Of a DNA stretch of 64,000 nucleotides, positions 22,507 to 33,615 are shown in pieces; position 1 is the first letter of the stretch, and the number at the start of each line of letters is the position of its first letter. The DNA is from Sorex araneus (taxonomy: Eukaryota; Chordata; Mammalia; Eulipotyphla; Soricidae): the NCBI RefSeq assembly GCF_027595985.1, contig NC_073305.1, positions 106,637,535 through 106,701,534 of the forward strand, given 5' to 3'. A program made the position numbers and the translations under genes. The notes under the pieces are model-generated. The model was not told the origin of the DNA, made no database searches, and was given only the letters and a program-made list of their open reading frames with translations.

Positions 22507-24465
22507 CTCATGAAAGGCTGAAAGTGTATTTGCCAACTCAATAAACTGTGTATATTAATCATTGTTTTTATTGCAGAGATACAAATCTGCAACATTTTAT
22601 TTTTTTCCTATTTTAATATGAAATTAGACTTGTTCTTGATTTCCTTTAATAATTTCTAAACATAACTTTTTAGGCTTCAATCATTAGCATACTAAAAAGT
22701 CTGAAGGTTACGTTCATTGTTTGTCCAAATTAGTTATCCTTAGTTCTTACCAGATTGTGTAAGTGGAGAAGTATCATTTTTACATACCCCACTTCCCAAA
22801 AAGAGGCTATAGCAGAAGAATGGAAAAATTAAGCTAGTTCTGTCATAAGAAACTACAATAAACTTGAAAACTGCCTTTAAAAAGACTTCTTGGCCAATGT
22901 AAAGGAAAAGAAAAATTCACCTGTGTAAACTATCATTGAGGATTCATTAGTATTATCCCAATTTTGCAGATTTTAGCCTTTAGGAAAATTCCATTGCACT
23001 TCACTATTATTGAAATTATCTTTTTTTAATATAAGCTGCTAGTAGCTATTTCTAATTAGTGAAAATGGGGCTCTCCTATGCTATATTAGTACAGATGCTC
23101 AGAAAATTTCAGAATAAAGCAACACCAGCAGCATTTCTTGGACTGCTTGCTCCTCCATGAGGTTTAGAAAAGACTTTCTACATTTACAATTTTAGTCTTA
23201 AAGAAAAGGTCTTATTATATAGAATATAAGCATAAAAGTTGTTTTTCTTACAATTGATAAAAGCTGATGCCTTACTTATAAAGTCTAAATGTAGTAGTAA
23301 TAATTTTTCTAATCTTCTAGGATGTGATTTTAGTCAGTCTCACATTGTGTAGATGAAAAGAGAAGTGATAGCTTCAGTTTAAATTCTGGAGAGAGTAGGT
23401 GAGAAGGTAAGTTTTAAGCAGGTTAGCAGTGAGGGAACAAAATAAGTAAAAATGGAGTGAAACTTCTCTGCATTTTCCCAAGCAAGCAAATAATACCATA
23501 TTTTAAACAAGACCAATTATTTCTCTTCACAAAGTTGATAAATCTAGATGAACCAAAGCATGAAGCCACATAAAATAAAAAGCATTTGATGATGTTCATA
23601 CTTTTAATTTCTCTTGTACAATTTCAAATTCCCTAGATAAGACTGTGACTTGAATACTATTATGTAAAGCTAAAGGTATTTCAAAATGTATCTGTAGATT
23701 TTTCTTTAGATTAACACAGAAGATAAATCTAAAGTCCTGAGCTATTGGGAAAAAGCAGTCATCCAAAAAGACTAATTCAAAAAGATATTAGCATTATGGA
23801 TGTGTCTAGTGGCCATTTAATAAAGAGAACTTTGGAGGGGGGTGGCAAATAATTCATCCAGTTATAAAGGTTCACCAAAATACAATATATTGTGAACTCA
23901 TTCTCCCTGAAGCAGTGACAGTTGGCCAAATTTTTTTCCTTCTATGAGAATACTATTGAACAAATGGAGACAGCATAATCTGTTAAAAATAAAGCACTTT
24001 CAAGTTTTATATATACATATATTTTATATATACATATTATATACATGCAAATACACATATATACAAATTGTAAATATATAATGATTAAAAAATAGAATCT
24101 ATAACCAGTCTTCCCTTCCCACACAATGAAGTTGAACGATCTCAGAAACATATCAAACTGGCTTCAAAGTGTACTTGACATTTTACATGTTAAAGGTATT
24201 GAGAGGTAGAGTCCCAGAAGGCCAAAAATCTATAGAATGTGATCTTAAGACACTAAGAAAGGCTACTTTCACACAATTTAGCTCTAAAGTTATCCTAGCA
24301 TAGAAGCTAAAAAAACTTCTTACAATCACTTAGTATTCAAATGAAATATTAATGTATTTCTTGAAAGAAAATTATAATTGTACAAATAACACCTATTGAG
24401 AGAAAACTTCGATGGATTGACCTCTAGAAACAATGTAGTGGGGAGAAGGTATTTGAAGGGTTAAG
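22507..24465. other. Unique AT-rich DNA
   Basis: About 2 kb without recognised repeats, coding exons or RNA genes. An AT-rich alternating tract (TATATACATATAT type) lies at 24005-24085. Confidence 0.5.
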
Positions 24466-24480
24466 AATCATAGCCAAAAA

Positions 24481-25328
24481 GGCTGGAGCACTGTTTACAA
24501 TAGCCAGAATCTGAAAAAAACCCGAGTGCCCTAGAACAGATGACTGGTTGAAGAAACTGTGGTACATGTATACAATGAAATACTACGCAGCTGTTAGAAA
24601 AAATGAGGTCATGACGTTTGCATATAAGTTGATCAGCATGGAAAGTATCATGCTAAGTGAAATGAGTCAGAAAGAGAGAGACAGACATAGAAAGATTGCA
24701 CTCATCTGTGGAATATAGAATAATAGACTAGGAGTCTAACACCCAAGAATAGTAGATATAAGTACCAGGAGGTTGACTCCATGGCTTGGAGGCCAGTCTC
24801 TCATTCTGGGCAACTCAGAGAAGGGAACACCAAGTAAAATGTGGTCGGAGGTCATGCGGGGGAAGGGTGATGTGTGCCGAATATAAACTAGAAACTGAAC
24901 ACAATGGCCACTCAACACCTTTATTGCAAACCACAAAACCTAATCAGAGAAAGAGATCAAAAGGGAATACCCTGCCATAGTGGCAGTGTGGGGTGGGGGA
25001 AGATGGGACTGGGGAGGGTGGGAGAGATGCTGGGTTTACTGGTGGTAGAGAATGGGCACTGGATGGGTTCTCGAACTTTGTATGGGGGAAACATGAGCAC
25101 AAAAATGTATAAATCTGTAACTGTACCCTCACGTTGATTCACTAATTAAAAATAAATAATCTTTTTTAAAAAGGCTGGAGTGATAGTACAGTGGGTAGTT
25201 TGTTTACCTTGCACAAGGCCAACCCGGGTTCGATTCCCAGCATCCCATATGGTCCACTGAGCACCGCCGGGAGTAATTCCTGAGTGCATCGCTGAATGTA
25301 ACCCAAAAAGCAAAAAAAAAAAAAAAAA
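24481..25328 (+). mobile_element. SOR-type SINE split by an L1 insertion
   Basis: The SINE head starts GGCTGGAG at 24481-24488 and continues after the L1 at 25181 (TGATAGTACAGTGGG) to its A-tail at 25328. The SINE's own TSD is AATCATAGCCAAAAA (24466-24480) and AATCATAGCCCAAAA (25327-25341). Confidence 0.93.
24489..25167 (+). mobile_element. 5'-truncated L1 inserted in the SINE head
   Basis: 679 bp: the last ORF2 codons (GTTTACAATAGCCAGAATC...; MESIMLSEMSQKERDRHRK can be read) ending at a TAG near 24717, then the 3' UTR. TSD AAAAAGGCTGGAG at 24476-24488 and 25168-25180, identical over 13 bp, made from SINE sequence. Confidence 0.95.
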
Positions 25329-25366
25329 TCATAGCCCAAAACTGTGATGAGAGGATATCGGGACAG

Positions 25367-25513
25367 AAGGGAGCATCAGGGGTAATTCCTGACTCTGCAT
25401 TTAGGAATTACTCTTGGCGGAGCTCCGGGATCCATATGGGATGCCAGGGATCAAACCTATATCAGCTTCATGCAAGATAGACATCCTCCTCACTGTAATA
25501 TCACTTTGGCCCC
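25367..25513 (-). mobile_element. SOR-type SINE, truncated
   Basis: CAGGGGTAATTCCTGACTCTGC, CCATATGGGATGCCAGGG and the head end CACTTTGGCCCC. The A-tail end is missing. Confidence 0.8.
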
Positions 25514-26084
25514 CTGTCGAGGATATTTTACAAGTCATAAATTTCCTGAGAAGATTAACAAGAGAAAGCACCAAAAAATGTATTTAATCAATGACTTTCT
25601 CTTTATCAACTTCATATTTTCTCTTAGGGCTATCCTTCAGAATAATCCATAGTTCACCTACATAACAAATCAGGTTCATTGTAGACAGCATACTCTTTAT
25701 TTATTGAGCTGCTTGCTTTATCTTAATTCTTGAGTTAAAAATCAGAAGACTGTCAACTTCACCCTTTGGTGACAATATGTGCTACTCTCAAGTGCTCTCA
25801 CTCTGAGGAGACAAAATTTGAAATCATCTTAACCATTTTCCATCCTCATAAAACTTAATTGACTCACTTTTTGTGTCCAGAGTTTACATTAGAATATGAA
25901 ATTAGATTTCAGAATATCTATAACAAGAAAATTTCAATGAGTTCCAAAAGTCTAGTACTTAGCACAGATTTGGTATAAGGTATAAGATAGCTATTTTGGT
26001 GGTAAATACAAGAATCAAAGAACATCACATTTTTATAACTAAAAAAATATGTTAACATTCTTTGTGATACAATTGTGTTTAAAA
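25514..26084. other. Unique DNA, no feature seen
   Basis: No recognised repeat or coding signal. Confidence 0.45.
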
Positions 26085-26190
26085 CAAACTATTCTTATAC
26101 AATTCTACTAGTGTCTTGTATATCCTGGATATTAATCCCTTATCAGATGGGTATTGGGTAAATATTCTTTCCCATTCTGTGGGCTCTTAT
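26085..26190 (-). mobile_element. Short old L1 ORF2 fragment
   Basis: CCTGGATATTAATCCCTTATC and GTAAATATTCTTTCCCATTC are typical antisense L1 ORF2 3' sequence, with parallels at 7970-8010 and 43280-43325. Confidence 0.7.
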
Positions 26191-26444
26191 TAAGAGGGTT
26201 TTACTGATGTTAGTTGAAGATAATTTAGTCAAATTAGGGACTTAAATGATTGTTCTCAACAGCCAGGGCTTTCTTTCAATTCACTCAGACCATTCCTTCC
26301 TTGAGTAAAGGCCTCAGTTTCTCTTGTCCTTATGTATGTTGATTGCATAGAGGTTTCTCTCATTTTGCATTCATAGAAGACTTGAAATAAATATATAATA
26401 TGATGACTAATTCTCCTGGCAGATATCAGCTTTTAACACACATG

Positions 26445-26691
26445 CAATATAGCACTGTCCTCCCGTTGTTCATTGATTTGCTCAAGCGGGCACCAGTAAC
26501 GTCTCCATTGCGAGACTTGTGGTTACTGTTTTGGACATATCAAGTACGCCACGGGTAGCTTGCCAGGATCTCTCATTCGGGCAGGATACTCTCGGTAGCT
26601 TGCTGGGCTCTCTGAGAGGGACGGAGGATTCAAACCTGGGTCGGCTGCATGCAAGGCAAATGCCTTAGCCTCTGTGCTATCGCTCTAGTCC
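26445..26691 (-). mobile_element. RTE-tailed SINE, full length
   Basis: Antisense copy with all blocks. TSD AACACACATG at 26435-26444 and 26692-26701, identical over 10 bp. Confidence 0.93.
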
Positions 26692-26866
26692 AACACACAT
26701 GAGATATTCAAAGTATTATTTGCCTAAAACTCATAAAAGGGAGAAAAGAAAATATATTTCTTAGGGGTAAATTTAGTATATGTTCTCATGCTGTCAATAT
26801 CATTATACTATGTTGGATTCAAGGTATAAGCAATTGCAATATATTTTATTATGGATAAATAGTAGC

Positions 26867-26950
26867 ACTGTAGCACTGTTATCCTGTTGTTCATCAATTT
26901 GCTCGTGTGGGCATCAGTAACGTCTCCATTGTAAGACTTGTTACTGTTTT
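26867..26950 (-). mobile_element. RTE-tailed SINE, tail portion only
   Basis: 84 bp: tail GTAGCACTGTTATCCTG, GTAACGTCTCCATTG and ACTTGTTACTGTTTT, then stops. Body and head are absent, a 5' truncation typical of LINE-mediated retroposition. Confidence 0.8.
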
Positions 26951-27301
26951 AAAAGGAAAAAATAGATCACTATTTAACCACTATGTTTCAGCAAACATCA
27001 AGGTAGAATGACTTACAGAAAATCAGCAGTATCTTTTGATAAGATTCAATGGCTTAAACAACTAGATATTGGATTGGTAGATTCAGTTTGGACATTGGAC
27101 ACTTAGTATATACTAAGGTTTTAACTATAGCATTTTTATTGCTGATCTAAGCACCTGTGACCAATACGGAAGAACTTCTCACTATTCTTCACCTTCTACA
27201 AAGGTAAATTACAGTCATTGCTTATGTTCATTGGTTGCCTCATTAATTACTAACAACAAATCCAAGCTATTTGTTTTCTATATAAACCAACTTAACCTAA
27301 C
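26951..27301. other. Unique DNA, no feature seen
   Basis: No recognised repeat or coding signal. Confidence 0.4.
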
Positions 27302-27310
27302 AGGAAGCAC

Positions 27311-27564
27311 TGTAGCACTGTCACTGTAGTCACTGTAGTTCATCGATTTGCTCAAGTGGGCACCAATAACATTTCTATTGTTAGATTTGTTGTTACTAGT
27401 TTTGGCATATTGAATACGCCACAGGTAGCTTGCCAGGCTCTGCCATTCAGGCAGGATATTCTCGATAGCTTGCCAGGCTCTTCGAGAGGGACAGAGGAAT
27501 CGAACCGAGGTCGGTGGCATGCAAGGCAAACGCCCTACCCATTGTGCTATCGCTCCAGTCCAAA
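27311..27564 (-). mobile_element. RTE-tailed SINE, full length
   Basis: Tail with repeated GTCACTGTAGTCACTGTAG, body and head complete to GCTCCAGTCC. TSD AGGAAGCAC and AGGAGGCAC (27302-27310, 27565-27573), one mismatch. Confidence 0.9.
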
Positions 27565-27788
27565 AGGAGGCACACTTCAGCTATTAGCAAGAAAAGCAGA
27601 AGAGAACAGTATTTCCAATCTGAATGACTTAGTTTACCAAATAAAATACAAAATTATTTTTTTAAAAAGAGGAGATAATGATGACAAAGTATAACTCAAG
27701 ACTCGCCAAAAATCCGGTAATGATAAATAACTAAAATAACCTCTACTATAGCATAATGGTCCACTTCACAAGGAGAATACTTTCTCAG

Positions 27789-27941
27789 TTTTTTTTTAAA
27801 TTTCTTTTTGCTTTTTGGTTCACACCCAGTGATTCACAGGTGTTATTCCTGGCTCTGCACTCAGGAATTACCCCTGCCAGTGCTCAGGGGACCATATGGT
27901 ATGCTGGGAATCAAACCTGGGTCAGCCTGTAGCTCCAGCCC
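27789..27941 (-). mobile_element. SOR-type SINE
   Basis: T-rich start, TTGGTTCACACCCAGTG, CCATATGGTATGCTGGG, then a head shortened by about 20 bp before CTCCAGCCC. Confidence 0.88.
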
Positions 27942-28011
27942 TTACTTTGTCGGTTTTACAAAAAAAAAATTCTATTTTTTTACTCTGCTTATAAAAATGA
28001 GAAATCTCAGA

Positions 28012-28111
28012 ATTCCATATGGTCCCCCAAGCACCGCCAGGGTAATTTCTGAGCACAGGGCCTGGAATAATCTTGACCAACTCTGGGTGTGCCCTAAAAA
28101 ATAAAAAATAA
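28012..28111 (+). mobile_element. SOR-type SINE body fragment
   Basis: CCATATGGTCCCCCAAGCACC through GGGTGTGCCCTAAAAAATAA. The tRNA head is absent. Confidence 0.75.
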
Positions 28112-28603
28112 AATCAACCTGAATATTAAGTTGAAGCATAGAACCTCTCCACTCATCTAGAGAAAATGAGATTCATTCTCTCTAGATGAGCAGCAGTTCA
28201 CATCTTTATAAAGAACTACCTGTGCCCTCTCATTCCAAAATAGTTCTCATCCTACACTGAGAGACGGTTAAAGGGAAGTCATAGAGGGCAGTCATATATT
28301 TGATATCCAGATAGAAGTTGTGAACTCTTCCAAACACTGTACTATTTTCATTGCAGTCACTTATTGCTGACAAAAGTGCATGAACCAGATAAATCAACAC
28401 AAACCTAGTAACTTCAAAAAAACAAATTATGAAGCTAGATCAGAGAGTTTGTAATCAGCATATATACTATTTCTGCATAGCAATGAAAATTTCATCACTC
28501 TATTTGGTGAAAAACAATAGGTATTCCTCAGACTGAAAAGGGAAAAATAGTTTTGCTTAAGGAAGGAAATAATGATTTCCACTAATATAACCCTACTCTA
28601 ATA
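28112..28603. other. Unique DNA, no feature seen
   Basis: No recognised repeat. It is the left flank of the TIMM44-RTE chimera. Confidence 0.4.
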
Positions 28604-28614
28604 ATAAACTAAAA

Positions 28615-29506
28615 CTCCACCACCTCGCCTTTGGGGTTCTTGATCACCATCACCAGCTGCGCCTGGAAGGTGATGACCAGCACCGGGCCCTGCTCCATCA
28701 TCTTGCCCATGGCCAGGTCCACATTGTCAATGCCCAGAATGTGGGAGTGGAACTGCAGGCCGAGGGCCTTGGTCTGCTGGATGGGTATAGCGAGCTGGCT
28801 GTAGGTAGCTTCAAAGCACCAGTCTTTGAGGATCTCAAGCTCTCCAAAACTCATGGCCTCCAGCATGTTGGGGATGATTTCTTCTCGCACTGCTGCAGAA
28901 AGTGGTCCTTGTCGAAGGCCGGGTTCACACACAGGATTTCCGTCAGCACCTCCGACATCTCAGTTTTGGAGAACAGGCCCCCCCAGTGGGTCTGTGTCCT
29001 TGTCCGTCAGTGCCCATGATGCCTGGATGAAAGCATTGTCGCTCTCGTTGTACTTCATCTTCATCTCAAAAAAACACGTGAACACTACATTGTTGTCCTT
29101 GAAATCTTTCCACTGCTGGTACCACTTGGAGTCCTTGTGCAGGACGACGCCCAGGACCTCCTCGTTGGACTCAAACACTTTCTCTCTTGAGCTTCTCATC
29201 AGTGAACTCCTTCCACTTTTGTTGCTGAGTGCGCCACAGGTAGGGCAAGGTCTGGCCCAGCACGCTCTCGTTGATCTCCTTCTTCACCAACTCCATGCCC
29301 TGGGACAGGGCTTTGAAAGTGGCTTTGCGGCCCAGCTTCTCCCCGCCCTTGGACACCAACTCTGATGACTGCTTCGCCATCTTGGAGGCCCCCTCCATGC
29401 CCTCCTTGATCTTCCGGCCCAGGTCGCTCTTACTGATTTCATCAAGACTGTATCACCTTGCCTGTGCATACCATCTCCAACTCGATGGTTTTGTATTTCC
29501 TCTGGG
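28615..29506 (-). pseudogene. TIMM44: TIMM44 processed pseudogene fragment
   Basis: Minus-strand frames read the middle to C-terminal part of TIMM44, the matrix-side subunit that tethers mtHsp70 to the TIM23 protein import channel. Recognisable stretches: SKGGEKLGRKATFKALSQG, VLHKDSKWYQQWKDFKDNNV, FFEMKMKYNESDNAF, EATYSQLA-PIQQTKALGLQF and IDNVDLAMGKMMEQGPVL, ending at KGEVVE. About 300 codons lie without introns, so it came from spliced mRNA. Both ends are missing (the last ~40 residues and the N-terminal part), and there are stops and shifts (near 28945, 29170 and 29440). There is no poly(A). It directly abuts an RTE 3' end. Confidence 0.9.
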
Positions 29507-29743
29507 CTGGAGCGCATCTGACTCCTCCGGCTTCCAAGAGATGCTCATGAAAAACGAACTAGTCCCTGAAGCTCCCCACTTTCTCTCAATGGCACGAACA
29601 TCTCCGAATGCAGCAGCTATGTGTACCTGGGTCGAGAAATCAACATGAGGAACAACTTGGCTCCAGAACTGCGCAGGAGGAATAGAGCAGCGTGGAATGC
29701 CTTCAAGAACATCGAAAAAGTGGTTAAGAGGACAAAGAACCTT

Positions 29744-29930
29744 GGGGCTGGAGCAATAGCACAGCGGGTAGGGTGTTGACCTTGCACGCGACAGACCCGG
29801 GTTCGATTCCCAGCATCCCATATGGTCCCCTGAGCACCGCCAGGGGTGATTCCTGAGTGCAGAGCCAGGAGTAACCTCTGTGCATTGCCGGGTGTGACCC
29901 AAAAAGCAAAAAAAAAAAAAAAAAAAAAAA
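29744..29930 (+). mobile_element. SOR-type SINE, full length, near consensus
   Basis: GGGGCTGGAGCAATAGCACAGC to a long pure A-tail. TSD AAGAGGACAAAGAACCT (29726-29742) and AAGAGGACGAAGAACCT (29929-29945), one mismatch, made from RTE coding sequence. It therefore inserted after the RTE copy. Confidence 0.95.
29800..29810 (+). promoter_or_regulatory. Pol III B box of SINE
   Basis: GGTTCGATTCC matches the B-box consensus GGTTCGANNCC exactly. Together with the A-box region TAGCACAGCGGGTAGGG upstream, it would be the internal pol III promoter of the tRNA-derived head. Confidence 0.75.
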
Positions 29931-30464
29931 GAGGACGAAGAACCTCCGACTCCGGGCACATCTTTTGGATTCCACCTTTTTCCTTCACTAACATATGCCT
30001 CAGAGACCTGGGCCCTACGCAAACAGGATGAGAATGCTATTCAGGTATCTCAAAAAGGAATTGAAAGAGCTATGCTAGGAGTGTCACATCTCACTTAAGT
30101 GAGAGAAGGAATCTGGAGTTCTGACCTCCATCGACAGTCAAGAATCAGGGACGCTGTCTCGTTTGCCAAGGCATCAAAAATCAGATGGGCCGGTCATGTA
30201 ATGCGATTCAGAGAAGACCGTTGGACTAGAGCTATACCAGCTGGAGTCCACGGGACGTCAGAAGACTGCATGGCCACCCACCAACTAGATGGTCAGATTT
30301 CTTTGTCAAATCCCTGAGTAAATGATTTGAGGCTCTTCCTGTCCCTAGAGCAAGCAAATATCATTGGGCTGCACTAGCACGTGACAGGGACAAATGGCGA
30401 CATTACTGGTACCCGCTCGAGCAAATGGAAGATCAACGGGACGACAAGTGATACAAGTGAATTT

Positions 30465-31327
30465 ATAAATAAAACTGAAAATTCATTGCTATATTACTTT
30501 TAAAATTTGACCCTTTGAAATTACACTTTAAACTACTGCTTGTTTTAGTCTAAAAATTCCTTAGCTCCTACTTTTCTCTGAAAACTGTGCTATAAACAAA
30601 ATTTGTACCTAAAGTTCTTAAGAACATGCTGTTGTCCCTTTTTAATTTTGAACTATCCACTCCCCCTACACACACCTGAAAGCAGAATTTGAAATTCTAT
30701 AAGTAGGAGCTTTGAAATTAAATAACTATTGACTGTCCTGTTCATCAGTTAATGAAAATGCAGGGTATTTTCTGAATGCTTTTGCTTGTGGAAGATCACT
30801 TATGATGAACTGTTTTTTTTTTTCTGGTGTCAGTATTTTTTGATAACTAAACAGACATTTAAAATCTGTCCACAGGCATTTCTCAGTGTGAGAGGCCACC
30901 AAAAAAAAAAAATAGCAAATTTGTTTACTCCATTGAAAATATTTCTGCTCGTGATTTCAAGCCTATTTCAAGTTAGGTGTCTCAGAATCGATTTGTTTGA
31001 CCTGCTTACTTGTGTGCTGAGTTAGTTTGACTTTGATCATCTTGCCACCAAACCCAAACCTAGGTCAACTAAAGGCCACTTACAACGTCAAAGTTCTTTC
31101 CCAGGCTTTGAGATTAGAGCACAGATTCTAAAGTCCTGGCTTCATTCCTCTTTAGATGTACATCTTTGGGTGAGATTCCTTAAGTCCCTCACTTAATTTC
31201 CCCATTATGCCACTAAAAGTTCCTATTTCACCTTAAAGAGTACTAGGTACAGAGGAGAGACTTAAAAGTATAACTAACTCACTTTAAATGAAATCACAGT
31301 GTTCAAATGGCAGTGAATTTGTGAATT
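30465..31327. other. Unique DNA, no feature seen
   Basis: Starts with the right copy of the chimera's target duplication (30465-30476). Otherwise no recognised element. Confidence 0.45.
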
Positions 31328-31507
31328 CTTTTTTTTTTGAGATGGGGGGCAGGGCATACCTGAAAATGCTCAGGGATTATTCCTGGCTCTGCACTCAGGA
31401 ATCACTCCTGGTAATGCTCAAGGAACCATATGGGATGCCTGGGATCAAATCCAAGTCGGCCACATGAAAGGCAGGCGCCTTACCTGCTATACTATTGCTC
31501 CAGCCCC
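31328..31507 (-). mobile_element. SOR-type SINE
   Basis: T-run, GAAAATGCTCAGGG, CCATATGGGATGCCTGGG and head to TTGCTCCAGCCCC. Confidence 0.9.
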
Positions 31508-31731
31508 AAATCCTAAAAACTCATTTTTATATTTCTCTTGGAAATACTAATCACTCTTTAAAAATAACTCCTTTATAATTGTATGGTAAAAAATTCAATG
31601 AGTATGAAAATGTTCCAGAGAAACTCTGGCTGTTGTTTCCCTTTACATGACACAAGTTCTATTCAAGAAGTGAGTGACCAGCTTAATGAAGCTATGAATC
31701 CTTGAGAGCTTGGTACAAAAGATTCAATTTC

Positions 31732-31905
31732 TGGTACTGGAAAGACATTACAGAAGATAGGATGCTTTCCTTGCATTTGGTTGACCAGGCTTGATCCCTG
31801 GCACCACATATGGTCCTCTGAGCCCTGACAGAAGTGATCCCTGAGCCGAGAGTCAGGGGTAAAACTTCAGCATAGACAAGTGCCCAAAAACAAACAAAAA
31901 CTTCA
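31732..31905 (+). mobile_element. SOR-type SINE, divergent
   Basis: GGTACTGGAAAGACATTACAG head, CATATGGTCCTCTGAGCCCTG body, A-rich tail. Old copy. Confidence 0.75.
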
Positions 31906-31976
31906 GTTTCTTAAACTGCCCATAGAAAGAAATCTTAAATCAGAAATCATTCAAATGAGCAATTATCTCACATTAA

Positions 31977-32112
31977 CTGTCACTGTCACTGTCATCCCGT
32001 TGCTCATCGATTTGTTTGAGCGGGCACCAGTAACGTCTCTCATTGTGAGACTTATTGTTACTGTTTTGAGCATACCCAATACTCCATGGGTAACTTGCCC
32101 AAGAAGAGGAAT
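31977..32112 (-). mobile_element. RTE-tailed SINE, 5'-truncated
   Basis: Tail GTCACTGTCACTGTCATCCC, CACCAGTAACGTCTC and TTACTGTTTTGAGCATACCC. Ends before the head. Confidence 0.85.
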
Positions 32113-32858
32113 TTTTCAGCAGTTATATTTGCTGAATTGTTTCATGTTCCCACCTACTATACATGCATTGCTAAATAATCTTATCTACAAATTCAACTTC
32201 TGATTAAACTAAAACATGCAAACCTATATTGATGCTTTTTAGTAAGCAGGCACATAGTACTAAATATTTTCTTACTACCATATTAGATTGTAATCTACAT
32301 TAGAATCCTGCTCTACTGTATGAAACTATGAATAAATTGCTTACCCTCTCAACCTCACATCTCACATATGAAAAATGGGAATAATAATTACTACTCTGAT
32401 CTATTTACTTTGGGAATTCAAGATAAAATATTGAAAGTTCCCAAATACAGTTCATAACAAAAAATAGATTTTAATCACATGATTTTTACTTTAATTTTTA
32501 TAATCTTACAGATAAAAGTATGGCATAGAAGTTAACTTTACCCGTAAGTAAGAATCAGAGGTATATTTTCTTAGGCTTGAGTATAGATGAAGGAAACATA
32601 AAAGAAAGTGATCACAGTAAAAATTGGGAGAAGTATTAGTTCAAAGGACAGGTTTAATTAGTTTGTCTTTATGTAGTTTTATATAAGAGGATATTCCTTC
32701 TGTGAATCTAGCAATACCTAAGAATGTTCTGCCTCCCAAAAGAATATCAATATGAATACATAAAATCTTATGACTCCGAAAAGCACAGGATATAAATGAA
32801 GTATTTCCAATAATGCACTATAATCAACCCACTATGGATAAAAAAATTTAACCAGTTT
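32113..32858. other. Unique DNA, no feature seen
   Basis: AT-rich, no recognised element. Confidence 0.45.
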
Positions 32859-32867
32859 AAATGGCTT

Positions 32868-33246
32868 TTTTATTTTAATTTTTATTAGTGAATCACTGTG
32901 AGGTACAGTTACAAACTTATGAACTTTCATGCTTGCATTTCGTTTACATCCCTCCACCAGTGCCCATTCTCCTCCACCAATGTTCCCAGTATCCCTCCCA
33001 CTACCCCCACCCCCACCCCCACCACCCCAGTCTGCCTCTGCAACAGGGCATTCCCTTTTGTTCTCTCTCCTGTTGGATGTTGTAGTTTGCAATAGAGGTA
33101 TTGAGTGGCCTTCATGTTCGGTCTATGGCCTCACATGCTGGGGGAAAAGGCAGCTGAGATAGAGAAGGGAACACCTAGTAGAGAATGTTGGGAGAACCCA
33201 CTCGGGTTGAAAGCTGCGTGCCAAAAGTAGACTATAGACTGAACAC
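32868..33246 (-). mobile_element. 5'-truncated L1 (3' UTR), antisense
   Basis: Begins TTTTATTTTAATTTTTATTAGTGAATCACTG and covers the 3' UTR only. TSD AAATGGCTT at 32859-32867 and 33247-33255. Confidence 0.93.
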
Positions 33247-33449
33247 AAATGGCTTATTTTAAAGAAATATATAACATACTTATGTCTATAGAAAATAAGA
33301 AAATGATGATACATAATAGTATTTCATAAAACCTTTGTTTCAGGCATGTATGTGTGTGAATGTCTGTGATAGGGAGTTCATAAGTATACTAGTATACTAC
33401 AAGGTAAAATACTTTTTCCCCATAATTTATCATTTAAAACAACGTTTTC

Positions 33450-33615
33450 GGGGCCAGAGCGATAGTATAGCAGGTAGGACACATGCCGTGCTGGGTTCAA
33501 TCTTTTGGGATGCCATATGGTCCCAAGAGCCAGGAGTATTTCCTGAGTGCAGAGCCAGGAGTAACTCCTGAACATCACTGGTGTGACCAAAAAAGCCCCT
33601 CCCCCCAAAAAAAAA
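33450..33615 (+). mobile_element. SOR-type SINE
   Basis: GGGGCCAGAGCGATAGTATAGC, a shortened head, GCCATATGGTCCC and an A-tail. Confidence 0.88.

Larger units (their letters stand above)
29507..30464 (+). mobile_element. RTE-type LINE 3' end (nematode-like), interrupted by a SINE
   Basis: Broken frames encode the C-terminal part of an RTE reverse transcriptase protein: MLMKNELVPEAP, SSYVYLGREINM, NAFKNIEKVVKRTKN, TYASETWALRKQDENA, then VREGIWSSDLHRQSRIRDAV, SKIRWAGHVMRFREDRWTRA and, near the end, RDKWRHYWYPLEQMEDQRDD. The set is typical of nematode RTE proteins. The 3' end is GATACAAGTGA without a poly(A). Frameshifts occur near 29575, 29990 and 30270. The upstream endonuclease and most of the RT are absent. 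Confidence 0.88.

Noticed and set aside
29744..29820. tRNA gene-like sequence with A and B boxes
   Set aside because: It is the tRNA-derived head of a SINE with an A-tail and TSD. No cloverleaf with a proper acceptor stem or anticodon arm is maintained.
29453..30022. 189-codon minus-strand frame with a Phe run
   Set aside because: It crosses an antisense SINE A-tail and RTE sequence; no coherent protein.
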